DNA of 64,000 nucleotides from Allobosea sp. GTDB lineage: Bacteria > Pseudomonadota > Alphaproteobacteria > Rhizobiales > Kaistiaceae. The translations under genes and the position numbers were made by a program. How positions within the stretch are numbered: the first letter of the stretch is position 1; every line of letters starts with the position of its first letter. Below are positions 19,516 to 27,540 of the stretch, in pieces. The notes under the pieces were generated by a model, which saw only the letters and a list, made by a program, of their open reading frames with translations, made no database searches and had not been told where the DNA came from. The stretch lies in contig JAFKFV010000007.1 of the NCBI GenBank assembly GCA_017307955.1, forward strand, positions 310,001 through 374,000. Direction: 5' to 3'.

Positions 19516-20523
19516 TTGGCAGATCGGTCTCAACCCAGCAGATCCCGCAATGATACGATTGACAGCCTGCGGGGCTTGTTGATCGTCCTGGTATTCGTCG
19601 GGCACTCGTTCGACGTGCCGGTAATTGAGAATCCATGGAAATGGCTGATCTATGGATTTCATATGCCAATATTCATGGTGCTGTCCGGATATCTGATCAA
19701 CGTCGATACGCTGCGCCGTCTGCCGCTTCGCGATTTTTTCGAAAAATACGCTGTGCGGCTGCTCGCTCCATGGCTGATCGCCATCGTCGTATACACAGCA
19801 ATATTCGTTGACGTAAATTCGCCAAAAGATTTTTTTGCAGCTATATTATACCCGTATTATCATCTATGGTACGTTCCCGTGCTATTCGTCTATGTCGTCT
19901 GGGTCTATATCAATAGATTCTCGCCGGTATTGCAGTTTTTGTCACTGGCCTCGGTCTCGGTCCTGGCGATGGCGATTTTCGGTCAGGGGAACTGGTCAGG
20001 CTTCGAATTCTCCGATTTCGGAACCGCCGTCGTCCGAGCACTGGGTGACAAGCGGCTTTACACGATGGCCATCTTTTTCGGTTTCGGAGTTTTCCTCAGG
20101 AAATACGGCGCACAGTTCCTGGCTAATCGATCCGCAGTCACACTGACGGTAGTCGCTAGCGTCGCCGCCGTCATATATCAGGCTCTCTTTTATAGTGTTT
20201 CGCCCGTCATCCTTATCCTGACATTCATTGTCCTCAATCTCGCACTGTCTTCAGTATACCCGCATATGTTCTCGCTGCGGCCGATAAAGGTGCCGATCCT
20301 TTACCTGATCGGCATCGATTCATTATACTTCTATCTCTGGCACCCCCTCATATTCATGACCGCGCGCAAACTCATATATCCTATGGTTCCCATACCGGTA
20401 GCGATGACAGGGACGACTCTCGCCGCGATCGGGATCCTCTTCGCCGTCCGGTCGGCGACTCGGCGCCTTCATGTTCTTGATGCCGCCTTGGGTCTCCAAC
20501 CGCGGATGCCGGCCCCGGCGTAA
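19516..20523 (+). CDS. Acyltransferase 3 family membrane protein (second, AT-rich)
   Basis: A 335-residue polytopic membrane protein of the acyltransferase-3 superfamily (WecH/OafA-like). NDTIDSLRGLLIVLVFVGHS carries the conserved first-segment Arg and His, and FHMPIFMVLSGYLI the second motif; the C-terminal part has LYFYLWHPLIFM. The frame begins with TTG at 19516, with no good Shine-Dalgarno sequence; no ATG lies between this and the first domain residues, so TTG is taken provisionally. The base composition (for example around 19.8-20.2 kb) is markedly more AT-rich than the rest of the window, suggesting horizontal acquisition. The role is probably modification of a surface glycan or membrane-linked sugar; substrate unknown. 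Confidence 0.82.
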   Translation: MADRSQPSRSRNDTIDSLRGLLIVLVFVGHSFDVPVIENPWKWLIYGFHMPIFMVLSGYLINVDTLRRLPLRDFFEKYAVRLLAPWLIAIVVYTAIFVDVNSPKDFFAAILYPYYHLWYVPVLFVYVVWVYINRFSPVLQFLSLASVSVLAMAIFGQGNWSGFEFSDFGTAVVRALGDKRLYTMAIFFGFGVFLRKYGAQFLANRSAVTLTVVASVAAVIYQALFYSVSPVILILTFIVLNLALSSVYPHMFSLRPIKVPILYLIGIDSLYFYLWHPLIFMTARKLIYPMVPIPVAMTGTTLAAIGILFAVRSATRRLHVLDAALGLQPRMPAPA

Positions 20524-20654
20524 CCCAGGCGACGAAGTCCTGCAGCGTTTCGCCGGCGACCGGGAGGAAGCTGGACGCTCCAAGTCGACGCTGCGCGACC
20601 GGTCGTTGCGCGCCGGCCGCTGAAGTCGCGCAGGCATCTCATTCCCTTCGAAGC

Positions 20655-20680
20655 GGAACAATATGGCGACCGGGGTCGTT
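20655..20680 (+). promoter_or_regulatory. EcfG-type general stress response promoter
   Basis: GGAAC (20655-20659) and CGTT (20677-20680) are separated by 17 bp. This is the consensus bound by EcfG sigma factors that run the alphaproteobacterial general stress response (GGAAC-N16/17-CGTT). It lies 36 bp upstream of the start codon of the small membrane protein at 20717, and the antiporter gene follows, so both may be stress induced. Confidence 0.7.
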
Positions 20681-20716
20681 GGCCGACCGTCACTCACTTT
20701 CGAAGGAAAGCCATTC

Positions 20717-20863
20717 ATGCTGTGGGCTCTTGTCGTCATACTCTTCATTCTCTGGATTCTCGGTTTCGCCGTCTTTCACATCGCCGGCGGTTTGATCCAT
20801 CTGCTGCTCGTGATTGCCGTCATCGTTCTGATCTACCAGTTCGTGACCGGCCGGCGCGTCTAG
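20717..20863 (+). CDS. Lmo0937-family small membrane protein
   Basis: A 48-residue, almost entirely hydrophobic protein with two membrane segments (LWALVVILFILWILGFAVFH and GLIHLLLVIAVIVLIYQFV) and a short basic tail. It matches the pattern of Lmo0937-type small membrane proteins, whose function is unknown and which are often stress-associated. The ATG at 20717 is preceded by GAAGGAAAG. The frame is open 18 codons upstream, but that part overlaps the EcfG-like promoter and was excluded. The antiporter gene begins 18 bp downstream, implying one operon. Confidence 0.8.
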   Translation: MLWALVVILFILWILGFAVFHIAGGLIHLLLVIAVIVLIYQFVTGRRV

Positions 20864-20881
20864 CCGGACGCGAGAGGAGCG

Positions 20882-22024
20882 GTGGCCGGGCTCGGCGAAG
20901 CCGGATTTCCGAAACTGCTGCTGGCCGCGACGCTGGTCGTGCCGGCGGCGGTCGGCCTGCGCTATCTCGTCCACACGCCGCCATTGGCGCTCTTCCTTGT
21001 CGGCGGCATTGCCATCGCCGTGCTGGCGGAGTGGATGCGGCGCGCGACCGAGCAACTCGCCGTCCATGCCGGCCCCGCGATCGGCGGGCTGCTGACGGTC
21101 AGCTTCGGCAGCGCCGCCGAACTCATCCTGGCTCTGTTCGTCATTCTCGAAGGCCATGCCGACGTCGTCCGCGCGCAGATCACCGGCTCGATCCTCGGCA
21201 CGACGCTGCTCGGGCTGGGACTCGCCTGTTTCGCCGGCGGGATGGGCCGGGAAGCGCAGCATTTCGAGCGCCCGCGCGCGCAGCTGCAGTCGAGCATGCT
21301 GCTGATCGTGACACTGGCGCTGCTGCTGCCGGCGATCTTCGACCGCGTCGAAATCGCCCGCGCAACGAGCGCGGCTGAGCGATTCCTGGGCGAAGCGCAT
21401 CTCAGCGTCGGCGTCTCGGTCGTGCTGCTGCTGCTCTATGGCGGCTATCTCGTGTTCACGCTCGTCACCCACCGCGATGTCTTCTCGCGCAGCGAGGCGG
21501 CCGAAGGGGATGGCGAGGCCAATGCAGCCGCCGAGGCGCCGGAGAAGGCCGTGTGGAGCCCGGCAGTGGCGGTCGCGATCCTGGTCGTGGCGACGGTCGC
21601 GGTGGCCGGCTGTGCCGAGTTCGTCTCCACCGCCCTCCAGGCCTCGGCATCGACGCTCGGCCTGCCGCTCCTCTTTCTCGGCGTCGTGCCGCTGGCCCTT
21701 ATCGGAACGGCGGCCGATCTCTTCGCCGCGGTCGGCTTCGCGCGCCAGGACAAGATGGGGCTGGTGATGTCGATCTGCGTCGGCTCGGCCATCCAGGTCG
21801 GGCTGGTGATCGCGCCGTTGCTCGTGCTGATATCCTGGGTCCTCGGGCGACCGATGTCGCTCGTCTTCCCGAGCATTCTCGATCTCTTCGCGATCGCAGG
21901 CGCCGTCTTCGTCGTCCGGTCGATCGCAGCCGACGGCGAGACCAACTGGTTCGAAGGCCTGATGCTGATCGCCGTCTATGTCCTGTTTGCGCTCGCCTTC
22001 CTCTTCGTCGCCAGCCCCGCCTGA
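20882..22024 (+). CDS. Calcium/cation:proton antiporter (CaCA superfamily, CAX/ChaA-like)
   Basis: An inner-membrane antiporter of 380 residues from a GTG start, which follows AGAGGAGCG. Two inverted repeats each carry the alpha-repeat acid: SFGSAAELILALFVI in the first half and LIGTAADLFAAVGFA in the second. An acidic, Ala/Glu-rich cytoplasmic loop (about 205-225) separates the halves, as in CAX/ChaA exchangers that expel Ca2+ or Na+/K+ in exchange for protons. The second repeat has Asp where many relatives have Glu. The gene lies behind the small membrane protein and the EcfG-like promoter, which fits a role in ionic or alkaline stress. Ion specificity is not resolved. Confidence 0.85.
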   Translation: MAGLGEAGFPKLLLAATLVVPAAVGLRYLVHTPPLALFLVGGIAIAVLAEWMRRATEQLAVHAGPAIGGLLTVSFGSAAELILALFVILEGHADVVRAQITGSILGTTLLGLGLACFAGGMGREAQHFERPRAQLQSSMLLIVTLALLLPAIFDRVEIARATSAAERFLGEAHLSVGVSVVLLLLYGGYLVFTLVTHRDVFSRSEAAEGDGEANAAAEAPEKAVWSPAVAVAILVVATVAVAGCAEFVSTALQASASTLGLPLLFLGVVPLALIGTAADLFAAVGFARQDKMGLVMSICVGSAIQVGLVIAPLLVLISWVLGRPMSLVFPSILDLFAIAGAVFVVRSIAADGETNWFEGLMLIAVYVLFALAFLFVASPA

Positions 22025-22053
22025 CGGGCGCCGTCCGGTTGCGCTGCTCCGCC

Positions 22054-22566
22054 TCAGGCCAGCAGCGGCTCGAGGATCATCAACCGCTCTCCGAACGCCG
22101 CGACCGCCGCGACGGCCATGGACCAGGGGTTGCGGACGAAGCGGATGAGGCGCGCGAGGCGCGGGCTCATCGCGCGTCGGCAGACAGCCATCTTCTCAAC
22201 CGGTTCGACGACGTTCCAGATCGCGGTTGAGCCGCCCTGAAACAGCGCCACCGAGCCGGCGCGCAGCAGCCCCTCATTGCCGGCTGCGTCGGTCACCTCG
22301 ACCTCGCCCTTGAGGATATGGACCGTCTCCTCCCAGCCGAAGGTCCAGCGGAAGCGTCCCTCCGTGCAGCGCCAGAGCGACACCGACGAGTAGCCGTCAC
22401 GGCCCGAGGCGAGCGGGATATAGTCCGCGCGCGGCGTGCCGCCTAGGATCCAGGAAGGGTCGATCGGTGCCGGACGCCAGTCCGCGCGCGCGTCATGCGC
22501 CACCGTGAAGCTCGCCGCCGGCTGGGCACTGATGCGGGCGAAGCCCTGGAATGCGGTGTCCGTCAT
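22054..22566 (-). CDS. Cupin domain protein (DUF861/EutQ-like)
   Basis: A 170-residue single-domain cupin. The centre has the cupin pattern: GRFRWTFGWEETVHILKGEVEVTDA (motif 1 with Trp/Glu/His) and GSVALFQGGSTAIWNVVEPVEK (motif 2), as in the DUF861 (Cupin_3) group. A C-terminal extension (about 130-170) contains a hydrophobic helix, AVAAVAAFGERLMI. There is no signal peptide. It is convergent with the antiporter gene. Function is unassigned; DUF861 proteins occur as ureidoglycolate- or ethanolamine-related and as many uncharacterised enzymes. Confidence 0.75.
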   Translation of the reverse strand: MTDTAFQGFARISAQPAASFTVAHDARADWRPAPIDPSWILGGTPRADYIPLASGRDGYSSVSLWRCTEGRFRWTFGWEETVHILKGEVEVTDAAGNEGLLRAGSVALFQGGSTAIWNVVEPVEKMAVCRRAMSPRLARLIRFVRNPWSMAVAAVAAFGERLMILEPLLA

Positions 22567-22786
22567 TGCTCTCCCTCCCGATGGCGATTGGTTGCCGCCT
22601 TTGCTACAGGAGGTTGCAGCGACGTTCCAACCAAGCCGCCTGACGTGTTTAGGACTTTCCTAAAATGCACAGGCGAAAAAACAGCTTGCCGCAAGCTTGG
22701 CCGGAGCGAGCCGCACTCCCGTCGCAATGGCCGATTAGCGGTCAAACCATCGCGGCGCCAGCGCCGCGCTTATTCGAGGAAACGCC

Positions 22787-23521
22787 ATGCAGCTCATGAA
22801 ATCCTCCGGCCGGATCATGCGGACGAGCCTTCTCGCCTCGGCGATGGTCGGTGCCCTGATCGCGCCCGCGCTTGCCGATGCACCGCCGCCCCCGATGCTG
22901 ACCGTAACCGGCGAGGGCAGCGCCTCCGCCGCGCCGGACATCGCCATCGTCTCGCTCGGCGTGGTCTCGGAGGCCGCCAATGCGCAGGACGCCCTCGCCG
23001 CCAACGCCAAGGACATGAACGCCGTGGTCGATACGATCACCGGCACCGGCATCGAGAAGAAGGACATCGCGACCAGCGGCCTGTTCGTCGAGCCGATCTA
23101 TTCCGACCCGTCGAAGGACCCGAACGGCCAGTCCAGGATCACCGGCTACCGCGTCAGCAACCAGGTGACCATCCGCATCCGCGACATCGAGAAGTCCGGC
23201 CCGCTGCTCGACAAGGTGATCGCCGCCGGCGCCAACCGCGTCAACGGCATCTCCTTCGAGATCGGCAAGTCGGAAGCGCTGCGCGACGCGGCGATCAAGG
23301 CCGCCATCGCCGAGGCGCGTCGCCGCGCCGAGCTGATGGCCGAGGCTGCCGGCGTCAAGCTCGGGCCGATCCAGTCGATCAGCGCCAATGAGGGCGGCGG
23401 CCCGCCCGTCTTCCGCGCCATGGCGATGAAGGACATGGCGATGCCCGCTCCGCCCGTCATGGGCGGCACGCAGGAGATCACGGCCAACGCGACCATCGTC
23501 TACACGATCGCACCGCGCTGA
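22787..23521 (+). CDS. SIMPL domain (DUF541) periplasmic protein
   Basis: A 244-residue exported protein with a signal peptide ending near ALA-DAPPPP (about residue 30) and a SIMPL/DUF541 domain filling most of the remainder. LTVTGEGSASAAPDIAIVSLGV is the typical opening and ITGYRVSNQVTIRIRDIEK the core. The family (Omp26/YggE-like) is associated with oxidative-stress protection; biochemical role is unknown. GAGGAAACGCC precedes the ATG at 22787. It is monocistronic, convergent with the lipid-kinase gene. Confidence 0.88.
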   Translation: MQLMKSSGRIMRTSLLASAMVGALIAPALADAPPPPMLTVTGEGSASAAPDIAIVSLGVVSEAANAQDALAANAKDMNAVVDTITGTGIEKKDIATSGLFVEPIYSDPSKDPNGQSRITGYRVSNQVTIRIRDIEKSGPLLDKVIAAGANRVNGISFEIGKSEALRDAAIKAAIAEARRRAELMAEAAGVKLGPIQSISANEGGGPPVFRAMAMKDMAMPAPPVMGGTQEITANATIVYTIAPR

Positions 23522-23551
23522 CGGCTTCGAGCCACCGATGCGCGCCGCGGC

Positions 23552-24463
23552 TCAGCCCGCGGCGTGCTTCTCGGCCGGCAGGAGGACCGAGAGCGCGTCC
23601 GGCTTCACCTCGAAGCGGAGCGGCGTCTCCAGCCGGCAGAGTTCGCCATCGACCGACACCCAGAGCCGCGGCCGCCGGCTGCGCACGGTGACGGTGCGGG
23701 CGGTGAAAGACTGGATGGCCGGGTTCTCGCGCCAGCGGCCGGCGAACAGATCGATCGCCGCCTGCATGCGGTTGCCGAAATCCGCCCCTTCCGCGTAGTG
23801 GACCTCGAGCACGCCTTCGTCGAGCCGCGGCCGGTCGAAGCCGGTGTCGGACAGACGGTTGTTACTGACGAACAAGGCATAGGTCTCGATCTCGCGCCGA
23901 TCACCCTCGGCGTCGATCGTGAGTTCGAGGATGCCCGGCCGCGTGAAGGCGCGCAGCGAGGCACGCGCCGCGGCGATGTAGCGGCCGAAGGGAAGGTTCG
24001 TGTCCTCGCGCACCTGCGCCCGCGCCCGCGCGACTTCGGCGAAATAGCCGAGACCCGATAGCGTGTGGAAGATGCGGTCGTTGACGGCGCCGAGATCGAC
24101 GCGCTTCGGCTCCGCCGAGGCGAGGATGTCGAGCGCCATGGGCAGATCGGCGGGGATGCCGAGGCTGCGGGCGAAGAGGTTCATCGTGCCGAGCGGCAGC
24201 ACGCCGAGCGTGCGGTCGCTGCCGAGAAGCTTGCGCGCCGCATAGCCGACCGATCCGTCGCCGCCGCCGACGATGATCGTCTTCGCCTCGGAAGACGCCG
24301 CGGCGTCGATCGCCTTGATGAAGCGATCGCCCTCGACCAGTTCGACATCGACGGTTTCGGTATGGCCGGCGAAGGCCTCCCGGACATCGGCCTCCACCTG
24401 GCTCGGCTGCAGGTCGCGGATCGTGCCCGCGCGCGCATTCAAGACGATGACGGTTTCGGCCAA
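23552..24463 (-). CDS. Diacylglycerol/lipid kinase family protein
   Basis: A 303-residue DAGK-catalytic-domain kinase of the YegS/BmrU group, which phosphorylates membrane lipids. Nucleotide-binding GGGDGSVGYAARKL (about residues 68-81) and LPLGTMNLFARSLGIP are diagnostic, and the C-terminal beta domain with VSVDGEL is present. The start is a TTG at 24463, preceded at a good distance by AAGGGGACC on the coding strand. The frame extends far upstream only as a shadow of carA. It lies 71 bp downstream of carA, in the same direction, so may be cotranscribed. Confidence 0.87.
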   Translation of the reverse strand: MAETVIVLNARAGTIRDLQPSQVEADVREAFAGHTETVDVELVEGDRFIKAIDAAASSEAKTIIVGGGDGSVGYAARKLLGSDRTLGVLPLGTMNLFARSLGIPADLPMALDILASAEPKRVDLGAVNDRIFHTLSGLGYFAEVARARAQVREDTNLPFGRYIAAARASLRAFTRPGILELTIDAEGDRREIETYALFVSNNRLSDTGFDRPRLDEGVLEVHYAEGADFGNRMQAAIDLFAGRWRENPAIQSFTARTVTVRSRRPRLWVSVDGELCRLETPLRFEVKPDALSVLLPAEKHAAG

Positions 24464-24534
24464 TGAGGTCCCCTTGCGCCGCGCAGCATTCCAGCATCTA
24501 GGCCGAAATGCGCGGAACGCAAGGACGTTGCGCC

Positions 24535-25758
24535 TCAGCCCTGCTCGGAGACCGGCTCTTCGCCCTTGCGCTCGCGCATCAGGTTCACGAAGCGGGTGAA
24601 GAGATAGTGGCTGTCGCGCGGACCGGGCGAGGCCTCGGGATGGTACTGCACCGAGAAGATCGGCTTGTCCTTGACCTTGAGCCCGGCATTCGACCCGTCG
24701 AACAGCGAGACATGCGTCTCCTCGACGCTGTCGGGCAGCGTGTCGGAATCGACGGCGAAGCCGTGATTCATCGAGGTGATCTCGACCTTGCCCGTCGTCA
24801 GGTCCTTGACCGGATGATTGGCGCCGTGATGGCCCTGATGCATCTTGCGCGTCTCGCCGCCGAGCGCGATGCCGAGCATCTGGTGGCCGAGGCAGATGCC
24901 GAACAGCGGCACGTCGGCCGCGATGACATCCCTGATCGCCGGAACGGCATATTCGCCGGTCGCCGCCGGATCGCCGGGGCCGTTGGAGAGGAAGACGCCA
25001 TCGGGCTTGTGGGCGAGGATGTCCTCGCCGGTCGCCGTCGCCGGCAGCACCGTCACCTCGCAGCCCGCCTCGGCGAGCAGGCGCAGGATGTTGCGCTTGA
25101 TGCCGTAATCGATCGCGACGACCTTGTGGCGCGGCGCTTCCTGGCGGCCGAAGCCGGCATTCCAGCGCCACGGCGTCTCGTCCCAACGGAAGGACTGGCC
25201 GGTCGTGACCTCCTTCGCGAGGTCCATGCCCTCGAGACCCGGCCAGGCCGAGGCCTCGGCGGCGAGCGCCGCCCGGTCGAAACGGCCATCGGGCGCATGC
25301 GCGATCACGGCATTCGGCATGCCCTTCTCGCGGATGAGGGCGGTCAGGGCGCGCGTATCGACACCGGCGATGCCGATGATGCCGCGCGCCTTCAGCCAGG
25401 CGTCGAAGCCGCGCAGCGCGCGATAGTTGGACGGATCGGTGATGTCGGTGCGGATCACGCAGCCGCGCACGCCCGAGGCGCCGGCCATGTTGACCGTCTC
25501 GATATCCTCGTCATTGGCGCCGACATTGCCGATATGCGGGAAGGTGAAGGTGATGATCTGCCCGGCATAGGAGGGATCGGTGAGGATCTCCTGGTAGCCG
25601 GTCATCGCGGTGTTGAAGCAGACCTCGCCGACCGCATGTCCGATCGCGCCGATGCCTCGCCCTTCGATCACGGTCCCGTCGGCGAGAATGAGCACCGCCG
25701 TCGGCACGGGCTCCGCCCACACCGCGTCTTCGGCCGTCACTGAGGTTCCGTCGGTCAT
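24535..25758 (-). CDS. carA: Carbamoyl-phosphate synthase small subunit
   Basis: This is the glutaminase subunit that delivers ammonia to CarB for carbamoyl phosphate (arginine and pyrimidine synthesis). From the ATG at 25758 it has 407 residues; an in-frame TTG at 25773 would add five. The N-terminal CarA domain starts with [13 protein letters not shown]. The class-I glutamine amidotransferase domain has the nucleophile region [18 protein letters not shown] and the His/Glu pair in [10 protein letters not shown]. As in other rhizobia, carA is separate from carB (39.0 kb here, opposite strand). It is divergent from the yqeY-rsm22-dnaG-rpoD block. Confidence 0.96.
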   Translation of the reverse strand: MTDGTSVTAEDAVWAEPVPTAVLILADGTVIEGRGIGAIGHAVGEVCFNTAMTGYQEILTDPSYAGQIITFTFPHIGNVGANDEDIETVNMAGASGVRGCVIRTDITDPSNYRALRGFDAWLKARGIIGIAGVDTRALTALIREKGMPNAVIAHAPDGRFDRAALAAEASAWPGLEGMDLAKEVTTGQSFRWDETPWRWNAGFGRQEAPRHKVVAIDYGIKRNILRLLAEAGCEVTVLPATATGEDILAHKPDGVFLSNGPGDPAATGEYAVPAIRDVIAADVPLFGICLGHQMLGIALGGETRKMHQGHHGANHPVKDLTTGKVEITSMNHGFAVDSDTLPDSVEETHVSLFDGSNAGLKVKDKPIFSVQYHPEASPGPRDSHYLFTRFVNLMRERKGEEPVSEQG

Positions 25759-26006
25759 GATCAACACCGTCAAGCTGGTCGCGCGCCACCTGCAGGCATG
25801 CCGGATGACCGCATGCCAAGACGCGCCGGACCCGTGCGATCCGGCGCCCTGCGACGCCGGGGCGGAAACTAGGCGATCGATCCCCGCGCGTCAACCGCGC
25901 CCCCGAAATTAATCGCAAGCAATTTCAGATACTTACCAGAATATCGCTTGAACGGTCCCAAGCGGCGGCCTAATGTGGCTGCGAATTTGCGAGGGGAAGG
26001 ACCGTC

Positions 26007-26459
26007 ATGCGCGAACGCATCACCCAGGACGTGAAGACGGCGATGCTCGCCAAGGACAAGCAGCGTACGGCCGCGCTGCGCCTCATCGCCGCCGCCATCA
26101 AGGACCGCGACATCCAGGCGCGCGGCGAAGGCACGGAAACGGCGAGCGACACGCAGCTGATCGACCTGCTCGCCAAGATGGTGAAGCAGCGCCAGGAATC
26201 GGCCCGCATCTATGAGGAGAACGGCCGGCCCGAGCTCGCCGCCACCGAGCGCGCCGAAATCGCCGTGATAGAGGAATATCTGCCGAAGCAGCTCGACGAG
26301 GCTGGCGTTTCCGCCGCCATCGCCGATGTCATCGCGTCGACCGGCGCCTCCGGCATCAAGGACATGGGCAAGGTGATGGCCGAGCTGAAGGCGCGCCATG
26401 CCGGGCAGATGGATTTCGGCAAGGCCGGCGCCGCCGTGAAGGCGGCGCTCACCGGCTGA
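26007..26459 (+). CDS. yqeY: GatB/YqeY domain-containing protein
   Basis: A 150-residue YqeY protein (MRERITQDVKTAMLAKDKQR start), with the C-terminal helical domain shared with GatB tRNA amidotransferase subunits (EEYLPKQLDEAGVSAAIADV). Its role is not established, though it is thought to relate to tRNA-dependent amidation. In alphaproteobacteria it commonly precedes dnaG-rpoD, as here, with rsm22 in between. The GAGGGGAAGG ribosome-binding site is strong. Confidence 0.92.
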   Translation: MRERITQDVKTAMLAKDKQRTAALRLIAAAIKDRDIQARGEGTETASDTQLIDLLAKMVKQRQESARIYEENGRPELAATERAEIAVIEEYLPKQLDEAGVSAAIADVIASTGASGIKDMGKVMAELKARHAGQMDFGKAGAAVKAALTG

Positions 26460-26478
26460 GCGAACACGCGCGATCGCC

Positions 26479-27471
26479 ATGGACCTGCCGCCGGCCCTCA
26501 GAAGCGCGGTCGAGGCCGCGCTTGCCGGCATCTCGACCGACCGGCTCGCCGGCGCTGCCGCGCTGCTCTCCAGCCGCTATCGCGGCGAGGTCCGCGACGG
26601 CCGCTTCCATGTCGATGGCGAAGACGCGGTCCTCGCCTATCTGGCCGCCCGCCTGCCGGCGACCTATGCCGCGACGCGCCGAGCGATGCGCTCCGCCGCC
26701 GAGATGCTGCCTGACTTCCAGCCCGCCAGCCTTCTCGATCTCGGCGCCGGCCCCGGCACCGCGAGCTTCGCCGCCGCCGATTGCTGGCCGAGCCTTGCGA
26801 GCGCCACGCTCTGCGAGGGTTCGGCCTCCATGCGCCGCGCCGCCGAACGTCTCGCCGAGAGTGACGCCCTCCCCCGCACGGTCGCCGCCATGGACCTCAC
26901 GGGCCGGCTGCCGGCGCTCGCGCAGCATGACCTCGTGGTGATCGCCTATGTGCTCGACGAGATGGAGGCCGACCAGCGGCAGCGCCTGATCGAAGCGGCC
27001 TGGAATGCTGCGACCGGTCTCCTGCTCATCGTCGAGCCGGGGACGCCGGCCGGCTGGCAGCGTATTCTCGACGCCCGCGCCAGCCTCCTCGCCGCCGGCG
27101 CCCAAGTCGCGGCGCCCTGCCCGCATGAGGCGCCCTGCCCGCTGCTGCCGCCGGACTGGTGCCACTTCGCCGCCCGCCTGCCGCGCAGCCGCACGCATCT
27201 CCGAACCAAGCAGGCCTCGGTGCCGTTCGAGGACGAGAAATTCATCTATCTCGCGGCCAGCCGCACGGCACCCGTCTCACGGGACGGGCGCGTCCTGGCG
27301 CCGCCGCGCGCGGGCAGCGGCCGCGTCTCGCTGAAGCTCTGCGAAGCAGACGGGCGGATGCGCGAGCGCCTCGTCACCCGCCGCGAAGGCGACGATTTCC
27401 GTGTTGCCCGACGGCTGGAATGGGGTGATGCGCTGCCGCTCGCGGTGAATCGCAGGGATAACTCCGCTTAG
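26479..27471 (+). CDS. Rsm22-family small ribosomal subunit methyltransferase-like protein
   Basis: A 330-residue protein of the Rsm22/METTL17 family, SAM-methyltransferase-fold factors needed for small-subunit ribosome assembly in mitochondria and kept in alphaproteobacteria. The SAM motif I is LLDLGAGPGTASFAA (about residues 92-106). Cys214, Cys220 and Cys228 (CPHEAPC, then DWC) plus Cys288 (LKLC) reproduce the spacing of the iron-sulfur ligands described in METTL17/Rsm22, so a 4Fe-4S cluster is likely. It lies 19 bp after yqeY and 69 bp before dnaG, suggesting coordinated expression with the macromolecular-synthesis genes. Confidence 0.88.
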   Translation: MDLPPALRSAVEAALAGISTDRLAGAAALLSSRYRGEVRDGRFHVDGEDAVLAYLAARLPATYAATRRAMRSAAEMLPDFQPASLLDLGAGPGTASFAAADCWPSLASATLCEGSASMRRAAERLAESDALPRTVAAMDLTGRLPALAQHDLVVIAYVLDEMEADQRQRLIEAAWNAATGLLLIVEPGTPAGWQRILDARASLLAAGAQVAAPCPHEAPCPLLPPDWCHFAARLPRSRTHLRTKQASVPFEDEKFIYLAASRTAPVSRDGRVLAPPRAGSGRVSLKLCEADGRMRERLVTRREGDDFRVARRLEWGDALPLAVNRRDNSA

Positions 27472-27540
27472 CCTTTCCCCGCGGCGGCGCGGAACACTAC
27501 ATGGTGGAAGATTGGCGGACGGCGACTGCCCGGGATTTCC

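Noticed and set aside
17568..20860. Possible tRNA-borne attachment site
   Set aside because: No second copy of the tRNA 3' end and no integrase were seen downstream in this window.
25759..26006. Possible riboswitch or pyrimidine attenuator before carA
   Set aside because: Only short GC palindromes were found; no leader peptide, T-run terminator or known riboswitch core.
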